A DNA stretch of 64,000 bases, taken from Lachnospiraceae bacterium. GTDB lineage: Bacteria; Bacillota; Clostridia; Lachnospirales; Lachnospiraceae. Within the stretch, counting starts at the first letter, position 1, and the number at the start of each line of letters is the position of its first letter. Positions 57,953-64,000 of the stretch are shown here, in pieces. The translations under genes were made by a program, and so were the position numbers. The stretch spans positions 126,428-190,427 of the forward strand of contig CAJTFW010000009.1 in the NCBI GenBank assembly GCA_910575445.1, given 5' to 3'. The notes below the pieces were generated by a model. The model did no database searches and had not been told where the DNA came from. It worked only from the letters and a program-made list of their open reading frames with translations.

Positions 57953-59308
57953 TTATTTCTCTTGAAGTTTTTTCTTCCACACTACCCAAAGCATGGTAAA
58001 AAAGCTTGCACATCCTCCTACCAAATTAGAGATTGGCTCCGCTAAAAAGACACCATGCAGTCCAATGGCTGGTATCTTAGGAAGTAAGATTGTTAAAGGA
58101 ACGACAATCACAATCTTACGAAACAGTGAAAACGTAATCGCATACTTTGCCTCTCCAAGCGCCTGAAAGGTCGATTGCCCGGAGAATTGAAGCGCCATAA
58201 AGCAAAATCCAAAGAAATAGATATGCATTGCCGGAACTCCTGCTTTTAGAAGGTCTGACTCTGCATTAAATAATCGAATAAAATATTCTGGAAAGGCCAG
58301 TGTAATTGCCCAGGCGGCTACTGTGTAAATGATGCTTACGATAGTCATAAAGCGAATCCCCTGTTTCACTCTGTCATACCTTTTCGCACCATAGTTAAAA
58401 CTGATAACAGGTTGCGCACCATTGGCCGTTCCAATTACTACCATTGTCAGCACTTCCCGGATGGAATTTAATACAGTCATTACCCCTACATATAAATCAC
58501 CACCATAGAATTGCAGTTGCCGGTTGCAGACAATCTGTACAATACTATTGGTAAAATTCATAATAAAAGAGGAAACACCAAGCACTGTAATCTGTCCTAC
58601 AATGCTCCAGTCTGGAATACCAAGACAGAACTTTAGACGAAGAATTGGCTTATTTCCTGTTAAAAATAATACTACCCACAATGCAGAACAAAACTGCGCA
58701 ATTACGGTTGCCAAAGCTGCTCCTCTTACTCCCATATGAAAGACAAAGATAAAGAGCGGGTCCAGTACGATATTGATAACTGCCCCAAGCGCTACCGTAA
58801 CCATTCCAGTCTTACCAAAGCCCTGTGCATTGATATAGGGATTCATTCCAAGCCCAATCATCACAAACAGGCAACCAAGCAGATAGATATCCAGATAAGC
58901 ACTGGCATAAGGGTAAGTGGCATCGCTTGCGCCAAGCCCATACAGAAGCGGCCTTTTTATCAGATACCCGGCAACCGTTAAGCTTACTCCTGTAAAAAGC
59001 AACATCCAAAAAGAATTTTGCATAATCGCCTGTGCTTGTCTTTCTTCTCCTCTGCCTCTTGCAATCGAACAAAGCGGTGCCCCACCCATGCCAAAGAGTC
59101 CGGCAAACGCCACAATCATACTGACAATCGGAAAGGTCAGGCCAACTCCAGTAAGTGCAAGAGAATCCGCTCCCGGAATATGTCCAATATAGATACGGTC
59201 TACTAGGTTGTAGAGAAGGTTAAGAATCTGTGCAACGGTCATAGGAACGGCCATGCGAACGATATTTTTTGCCACACTTCCTTCTGCAAAATTATTTTTT
59301 TGCTCCAC
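57953..59308 (-). CDS. MATE-family multidrug/cation antiporter
   Basis: A 451-residue membrane protein with twelve predicted segments in two homologous halves. The N-terminus IVRMAVPMTVAQILNLLYNLVDRIYIGHIPGADSLA (in parts) is typical of the bacterial NorM/DinF-like MATE group, and YINAQGFGKTGMVTVALGAVINIVLDPLFIF (in parts) is another family landmark. It exports drugs or metabolites in exchange for Na+ or H+. Substrate unknown. Confidence 0.92.
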   Translation of the reverse strand: MEQKNNFAEGSVAKNIVRMAVPMTVAQILNLLYNLVDRIYIGHIPGADSLALTGVGLTFPIVSMIVAFAGLFGMGGAPLCSIARGRGEERQAQAIMQNSFWMLLFTGVSLTVAGYLIKRPLLYGLGASDATYPYASAYLDIYLLGCLFVMIGLGMNPYINAQGFGKTGMVTVALGAVINIVLDPLFIFVFHMGVRGAALATVIAQFCSALWVVLFLTGNKPILRLKFCLGIPDWSIVGQITVLGVSSFIMNFTNSIVQIVCNRQLQFYGGDLYVGVMTVLNSIREVLTMVVIGTANGAQPVISFNYGAKRYDRVKQGIRFMTIVSIIYTVAAWAITLAFPEYFIRLFNAESDLLKAGVPAMHIYFFGFCFMALQFSGQSTFQALGEAKYAITFSLFRKIVIVVPLTILLPKIPAIGLHGVFLAEPISNLVGGCASFFTMLWVVWKKKLQEK

Positions 59309-59343
59309 TTTTTTATTGCACCCTTTTCTTTTTTATATCTCTA

Positions 59344-60081
59344 TTAATATCCATAGATTTCATAAATTTCATCTGTATAGACACCAGGCTTCTGGTAGAT
59401 AATCAGTGGCTTTTCTACAGTTACTCTTGGCCGCCCTCCTTTTAGTGCTTCGATAAGTACCATCGTCGGTTCTTGTTCAATGGTGGGATATACCAGACGC
59501 ATCCTCTTTGGCTCTAAGCCATATCTGCAAAGACAAGTGATAATCTCTGCCATTCGAAAAGGCCGGTGGATAAGATAGAAACGCCCATTTGGCATTAGAA
59601 GTCTAGATGCCTGTGATACCACATCTTCTAATGTACACATTATCTCATGTCTTGCAATCGCCTTTGCTTCCATGGGATTTTGCAAACCATGTTCTGCAAT
59701 CATATAGGGAGGATTGGAGGTGACAACATGAAAAGAGGCAGTACCGAAGATTTGGTCCGCCTCTTTGATATCTCCTGTCACGATGCGCACGCTATCTTCT
59801 AGGTGATTGAATCTTACACTTCTGTCTGCCATATCTGCGCTTTCTGCCTGAATCTCAAGCCCTACAAAGGATTCTCCTTTGGTCTTTCCACGAAGCAATA
59901 TAGGAATAATCCCGGTTCCAGTCCCCAAATCAAGTACCCTTTCTTTAGGTTTTACCTTGGTAAATCCGGCTAAGAGCACTGCATCCATCCCAAAGCAAAA
60001 GCGCCTTGCATCCTGGATAATCCGGTATCCATTTTTCTGTAAATCATCGAAACGTTCGCCTTCTTTTAATTCGATTTCCAT
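59344..60081 (-). CDS. trmN6: tRNA1(Val) adenine-37 N6-methyltransferase
   Basis: A 245-residue Rossmann-fold methyltransferase with the SAM loop LDLGTGTGIIPILL and the N6-adenine catalytic motif NPPY (VVTSNPPYM). N-terminal KNGYRIIQDARRFCFGMDAVLLAGF fits the YabB/YfiC family. It methylates A37 of tRNA-Val. It lies five bases after rsmI in the housekeeping operon, the same neighbourhood as yabB in Bacillus. Confidence 0.9.
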   Translation of the reverse strand: MEIELKEGERFDDLQKNGYRIIQDARRFCFGMDAVLLAGFTKVKPKERVLDLGTGTGIIPILLRGKTKGESFVGLEIQAESADMADRSVRFNHLEDSVRIVTGDIKEADQIFGTASFHVVTSNPPYMIAEHGLQNPMEAKAIARHEIMCTLEDVVSQASRLLMPNGRFYLIHRPFRMAEIITCLCRYGLEPKRMRLVYPTIEQEPTMVLIEALKGGRPRVTVEKPLIIYQKPGVYTDEIYEIYGY

Positions 60082-60086
60082 ATCTT

Positions 60087-60938
60087 CTAACCTTGAAGGA
60101 GTGCCTGGTAGATCTCTCTTTTGGACACACCTCTGTCTTTTGCCACCTGTTTCATCGCTTCTTTTCTATCCATTCCCTGCTCTTCATAGAGCTTCATATG
60201 TTCCTCTATCGGCATTTTCTGGTATGTTTCATGTTCTTCCTTTTCGATGCTGCTTCTTGAACGTCCTTCTAGTATCAGCACATATTCTCCGCGTGGTTCC
60301 TTCTGTTCATAATATGCCAAAGCTTCTGTAAGCGTCATAGAAAGCACCGTCTCATACTTCTTCGTAAGTTCTCTGCACAGAGCGATTTTTCTGTCTCCTA
60401 ACGTCTCATAGAGCTCTTTTAGGGTCTTTTTTAGGCGGTGAGGAGCCTCATAGAGTACCGTTGTTCTGGTCTCCTCTTTAAGTCCTAATAATATCTGTTT
60501 TCGCTCCTTTTTATCAGATGGCAAAAAGGCTTCAAAGCAAAATCTTCTTGTGGAAAGCCCGGAGATAGTAAGTGCTGTTACACAGGCACAGGCTCCTGGA
60601 ATCGCGGTTACAGGAATATTCGCTTCTAGACACATCCGCACCAGTTCTTCGCCTGGGTCTGAGATACCTGGCATCCCTGCATCGGTAATCAGCGCGATAT
60701 TTTGCCCGCTAAGAAGCCGTCCCACCAGTGAACGGCCCTTTTCTATCTTATTATATTCATGATAGCTGGTCATTGGAGTATGGATATCAAAATGTTGCAA
60801 AAGCCGGATACTGTTTCTGGTATCTTCTGCGGCAATCAAATCGACTTCCTGAAGAATACGGACAGCCCGAAAGGTCATATCCTCAAGATTGCCAATCGGC
60901 GTCGCACACATATACAATGTCCCTGTCTTAGCTACCAT
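60087..60938 (-). CDS. rsmI: 16S rRNA cytidine-1402 2'-O-methyltransferase
   Basis: A 283-residue tetrapyrrole-methylase-fold enzyme. Signatures: LYMCATPIGNLEDMTFRAVRIL, IAAEDTRNS, ITDAGMPGISDPGEELV and PGACACVTAL. It methylates the ribose of C1402 in the ribosomal P site. Its start overlaps ricT by 11 bases. Confidence 0.96.
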   Translation of the reverse strand: MVAKTGTLYMCATPIGNLEDMTFRAVRILQEVDLIAAEDTRNSIRLLQHFDIHTPMTSYHEYNKIEKGRSLVGRLLSGQNIALITDAGMPGISDPGEELVRMCLEANIPVTAIPGACACVTALTISGLSTRRFCFEAFLPSDKKERKQILLGLKEETRTTVLYEAPHRLKKTLKELYETLGDRKIALCRELTKKYETVLSMTLTEALAYYEQKEPRGEYVLILEGRSRSSIEKEEHETYQKMPIEEHMKLYEEQGMDRKEAMKQVAKDRGVSKREIYQALLQG

Positions 60939-61848
60939 TTAATTTTGACTTTCCTTCCTTTTGTTCCAACGCTTCTAATTCTTTTAGTTCTTTATCATCT
61001 ACCTGATTTTTATTGCCCCGCTCTTTTTTGCGTCTGGGGCGGAACTTTAGTTCGTCTACTTTATATTCCCGAATCTCTTTTTCTTCATTTTCCAGTGTAA
61101 CAATAACCTTGACAAGCTGACGCAGCACATTGACCGAGTTCACCTCGCCCTTCATCCCGTCTTTGGTTGTAACATATTCTCCTACACTAGGAAGACGACT
61201 GTTTAACTCCTCATAGATTTCTTCTTCATGTTTTAGGCAGCACATCAGCCTTCCGCAGACACCGGAGATTTTTGTTGGATTCAAGGAGAGATTCTGCTCT
61301 TTTGCCATCTTAATCGACACCGGTAAAAACTCTGACTGATGTGTATAGCAACACAATGGGCGTCCACAGATACCAATACCGCCTAATATCTTTGTCTCAT
61401 CCCGTACACCAATCTGCCGAAGCTCGATACGTGTGCGAAATACGCTTGCCAAATCTTTCACAAGCTCCCGAAAATCAATCCTTCCATCTGCTGTAAAATA
61501 AAACAATACTTTGTTGTTGTCAAATGTATACTCTGCATCGATAAGTTTCATATCAAGCTTATGCTTTCGAATCTTCTCCTGGCAGATTTTATAGGCTTCT
61601 TTCTCCTTCTCCCGATTGGTCATAGACTGCTCGTCATCCTTGTCTGTTGCAAGGCGAATCACGGACTTTAAAGGCTGTACCACCTTCTCATCCTCTACTT
61701 CCCGGTTCCCGATTACCACATGACCATACTCCACCCCCCTGGCGGTCTCTACAATCACATGCTCTCCGGTTGCAATCTCTAAATCACCCGGTGAAAAATA
61801 ATAGATTTTTCCCGCATGGCGAAAACGCACGCCGATTACTTTTGTCAT
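60928..61848 (-). CDS. ricT: PSP1-domain protein RicT (YaaT)
   Basis: A 306-residue protein with the PSP1 domain (about 60-220) and the cysteine cluster CGRPLCC ... CGRLMCC. In Bacillus RicT joins RicA and RicF in an iron-sulfur complex that activates RNase Y for mRNA maturation and affects sporulation and biofilm. A Lys/Glu-rich tail follows residue 260. It starts two bases after holB, with the ribosome site inside the holB end. Confidence 0.94.
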   Translation of the reverse strand: MTKVIGVRFRHAGKIYYFSPGDLEIATGEHVIVETARGVEYGHVVIGNREVEDEKVVQPLKSVIRLATDKDDEQSMTNREKEKEAYKICQEKIRKHKLDMKLIDAEYTFDNNKVLFYFTADGRIDFRELVKDLASVFRTRIELRQIGVRDETKILGGIGICGRPLCCYTHQSEFLPVSIKMAKEQNLSLNPTKISGVCGRLMCCLKHEEEIYEELNSRLPSVGEYVTTKDGMKGEVNSVNVLRQLVKVIVTLENEEKEIREYKVDELKFRPRRKKERGNKNQVDDKELKELEALEQKEGKSKLNGS

Positions 61849-61850
61849 AT

Positions 61851-62840
61851 CTAATTCTCCTTCATCGTCAGAAGCAAAAGCTCCAATGCCATATCAAAAT
61901 TCACGTTGGCATTTAAACGAATCTTTGTCTTCTCTAACGCTTTTATAATACGCTCTAATCCCTCATAGGAGCTGTGTCTGGCCTTTTCCCGAATACTGAT
62001 AAGCTCCTCAGAGAAAACCATACTGTCCGCATCGCGGGTCGCCTTAAAGAGCAATACATCCCGATACCATACGATTAAAAGGTCTAGGTAGTCGTTAATC
62101 TCCATCTTGTAAGTATTGATTCTTTTTAGGTCTTCAATCAGTTCTGGAACTTCCATCTCGGAAATATATTTTACCAGATGCAATGCATGAGAGAGCATCT
62201 CTTTAAAGTCTTCAGAAAGTGCCAGGCGCTTAGCTTTCCCTACATTTCCCTGGGCAAAAGCGGTACAGATATTGGCATAGTAGTCCGGTATCTCCAAATC
62301 CTCCATCAGATATTTTTCGATAAGCGCAGAGGAGACTGGCTTTAGATGCAATGTGACACATCTGGACTGAATTGTTGGAAGCAGCATCCCTACGTTGGTG
62401 GTTAAAAGCAGAATTACTGCATAGATAGGCGGCTCTTCTATCGTCTTAAGCAGCGCATTCTGTGCCTGAATCGTAAGTTTCTCTGCCTCGTCAATAATAT
62501 AGATTTTATAAAGGCTGCTATAAGGCTTGATAAGAATATCTCCATTGAGCTGCTGCCTGATATCTTCCACGCTGATAGTTCCAGGCTTCTCGTGTGTAAT
62601 CCGTATAATATCCGGCTGATTCTGACTGACGGACTGTTTACAGGACTGACATTCCATACATGGTTCAAGTCCGCCTTTCTTACATTGTAGTGTCTGGGCA
62701 AAGATTCCAGCCAGAAGCTTTTTGCCTGAACCTTTTTCTCCATTGATAATATAGGCATGTGACACCTTATGAAATTGTATTGCATGCTTTAGATGTGTAA
62801 TTGTCTGTTCATGTCCAAGAACATCCGCAAATCTGGCCAT
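61851..62840 (-). CDS. holB: DNA polymerase III delta' subunit
   Basis: A 329-residue AAA+ clamp-loader subunit. Walker A GEKGSGKK at about 34-41, a zinc module CMECQSC, DEAEKLTIQAQNALLKTIEEPP (in parts) and the sensor SRC motif in TIQSRCVTL. It works with HolA and DnaX to load the beta clamp. It sits between a nucleotide kinase gene and ricT, as in other Firmicutes. Confidence 0.94.
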   Translation of the reverse strand: MARFADVLGHEQTITHLKHAIQFHKVSHAYIINGEKGSGKKLLAGIFAQTLQCKKGGLEPCMECQSCKQSVSQNQPDIIRITHEKPGTISVEDIRQQLNGDILIKPYSSLYKIYIIDEAEKLTIQAQNALLKTIEEPPIYAVILLLTTNVGMLLPTIQSRCVTLHLKPVSSALIEKYLMEDLEIPDYYANICTAFAQGNVGKAKRLALSEDFKEMLSHALHLVKYISEMEVPELIEDLKRINTYKMEINDYLDLLIVWYRDVLLFKATRDADSMVFSEELISIREKARHSSYEGLERIIKALEKTKIRLNANVNFDMALELLLLTMKEN

Positions 62841-62858
62841 ACCTCCACCTCCCGTATC

Positions 62859-63455
62859 CTAATTATACCGCATTTCCTTTTGAATGAAAAGTTTTATCTC
62901 ATCAAGACAAGTACCAAAATCTTCATTCTGAAATCGCGTTGTAATATTATTATCTATTAGTTTTATTTCTGAAAAATCTTCTTCGTCTGCCAGGAACCTT
63001 CGACACAGCTCTCTATAGGATGGTTGCCTTTGTGTGCGCTCCCGCAAAAGAGCCCGCAAAAGACGTTCTCCATCTTCTACTTCAATATAGACAGAAACCA
63101 TATGTTCCGGGCCAAAATAATCGCACATCGCACGCCAGGATTCGAGTGTGCCAATCACAGCATAGGAATCTTTTTGTAAATCCATCCCATCTTCCCACAC
63201 TGTAAAATATTTCCATACTCCCTGCATCGTCTGGTATGCGCGAAGCTCTATTACTTTGTTTGCTTCCATATATGCATTTAGCGTTTCTTCTGTGACAAAA
63301 TGATACTCTACTCCCTCCTTTTCACCTTCCCGGATTGGTCTGGTCGTATAGGGAATCAGTCTCTTTAACTTCAGTTCTTTGTCTTCTATCAGTTTTTTAT
63401 AGAGCGAATCTTTCCCAGAAGAACTCTTTCCCATCAGGCAAAATATCTTTCCCAT
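62859..63455 (-). CDS. guanylate-kinase-like protein
   Basis: A 198-residue P-loop kinase with GKSSSGKD and the GMP-binding style segment YTTRPIREGEKEGVEYHFVTEE. The usual gmk lid and C-terminal ADYVIVN-type motif are diverged (ETYP-like motif not seen; ends LIDNNITTRFQNEDF), so it may not be the housekeeping guanylate kinase. In Bacillus this operon position holds tmk. It overlaps the decarboxylase gene by 22 bases. Confidence 0.75.
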   Translation of the reverse strand: MGKIFCLMGKSSSGKDSLYKKLIEDKELKLKRLIPYTTRPIREGEKEGVEYHFVTEETLNAYMEANKVIELRAYQTMQGVWKYFTVWEDGMDLQKDSYAVIGTLESWRAMCDYFGPEHMVSVYIEVEDGERLLRALLRERTQRQPSYRELCRRFLADEEDFSEIKLIDNNITTRFQNEDFGTCLDEIKLFIQKEMRYN

Positions 63456-64000
63456 TCTCTCTCCCTTTTTAGTACCTTTAGAGAATCCGCATGGATTCCA
63501 TAGAGTGTAAATCCGTCCTGTTGATAAGAGAAAATACGCAATATCATCTCTTTACTTACCATTTCTCCTGGTGCAAGCAGCGGAATCCCCGGAGGATAGA
63601 GTGTTACAAAATCTCCGCTGATACGTCCTTTGGCATCGCTTAGAGGACATAATTCCTTTTCTGCTTCGTTCGCTTCTAGAAGTGTGCAGACACTTTTGGC
63701 TGGCAACACGGATTCTGTCTTAAGGATAGGCTTTTTTGCTTTGGTCTTGGTCTTCGAGAGGCTTTTGTCGATAGATAAAAGCGCTGTCTGTAAGCGATGT
63801 AAGTCTTCTTCTCTGTCTGCTACAGTAGTGATGGCACATAGATATGAGCTGCATGCCATCTCCACTTCAATATGATACGTGGTTCGTAGTATTTTAGCTA
63901 GTTCCAAACCATTTATCGACAGTCCTTGTACTGATATAAGCACCTTTGTAGCATCCATTCTAGGCACTTCTATAAGTGTTAGGCTGTGCATTTTGCGTAA
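63434..64000 (-). CDS. Orn/Lys/Arg decarboxylase family, C-terminal part
   Basis: The frame is open to the right edge of the window; the 189 visible codons are the C-terminal part of a PLP-dependent basic amino acid decarboxylase. Typical is FVTLYPPGIPLLAPGEMVSKEMI, which belongs to the C-terminal domain of the family (YaaO/SpeA type). The PLP lysine lies outside the window. First in line of the housekeeping operon, as yaaO in Bacillus. Confidence 0.9.
   Translation of the reverse strand, partial: LRKMHSLTLIEVPRMDATKVLISVQGLSINGLELAKILRTTYHIEVEMACSSYLCAITTVADREEDLHRLQTALLSIDKSLSKTKTKAKKPILKTESVLPAKSVCTLLEANEAEKELCPLSDAKGRISGDFVTLYPPGIPLLAPGEMVSKEMILRIFSYQQDGFTLYGIHADSLKVLKREREWERYFA

Overview
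The window looks like chromosome from a spore-forming Clostridia of the Lachnospiraceae type, probably a gut species. The reasons are modest GC content, two sigma-factor/DUF4179 pairs, a spore maturation gene (spmA), many sugar-uptake systems, and a housekeeping block at the right end in the Firmicutes order (Orn/Lys/Arg decarboxylase, nucleotide kinase, holB, ricT, rsmI, trmN6). This rests on gene content and protein resemblance read by eye; no database search was run. No rRNA, tRNA or CRISPR array was seen.

Left part (1-13.5 kb): the start of ispE, a sigma/DUF4179 pair and a TrmH methyltransferase on the minus strand; then a plus-strand block of five closely packed genes (3335-10914). These encode a 592-residue HEPN-type protein, a UbiA-like membrane protein, a dikinase-type PEP-utilizing enzyme, an AMP-forming ligase and a two-domain GNAT-like acyltransferase. 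The last four look like an undescribed biosynthetic operon. A second sigma/DUF4179 pair and an AraC regulator follow.

Middle part (13.5-32 kb): lactose utilisation (GPH permease, LacZ, divergent AraC regulator), a DUF4132 protein, a lipoprotein joining a propeller-like region to a solute-binding domain, an MscS channel, an aryl-beta-glucoside PTS operon with its antiterminator RAT/terminator leader, an NSS transporter, and the remnant of an IS1182-like element.

Central accessory part (32.4-53.7 kb): two sugar regulons. The first is a divergon with an RbsABC-type transporter, two Gfo/Idh/MocA oxidoreductases and two TIM-barrel isomerase/epimerase proteins. This set matches the four-enzyme logic of levoglucosan (3-keto sugar) catabolism. 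Its probable regulator lies 11 kb away and is a LacI protein carrying a second complete sugar-binding domain that is a paralogue of the transporter's own binding protein. The 12-bp palindrome ATTTGCGCAAAT lies at both divergon promoters and at the regulator's promoter. The second regulon is a seven-gene operon (split transketolase, zinc alcohol dehydrogenase, ABC transporter, FGGY kinase) with a divergent DeoR regulator. A potassium channel ending in a RyR-like domain sits between the two.

Right part (53.7-64 kb): a chimeric pseudogene, a type I toxin-antitoxin locus with a convincing antisense RNA, spmA directly behind a terminator-like hairpin that covers its ribosome binding site, a solute-binding protein/chemoreceptor pair, a MATE exporter and the housekeeping block.

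The strongest candidates for new biology are the LacI/binding-protein fusion with its levoglucosan-like divergon, the HEPN plus UbiA/dikinase/ligase/acyltransferase operon, the RyR-domain channel, and the SD-occluding hairpin in front of spmA.
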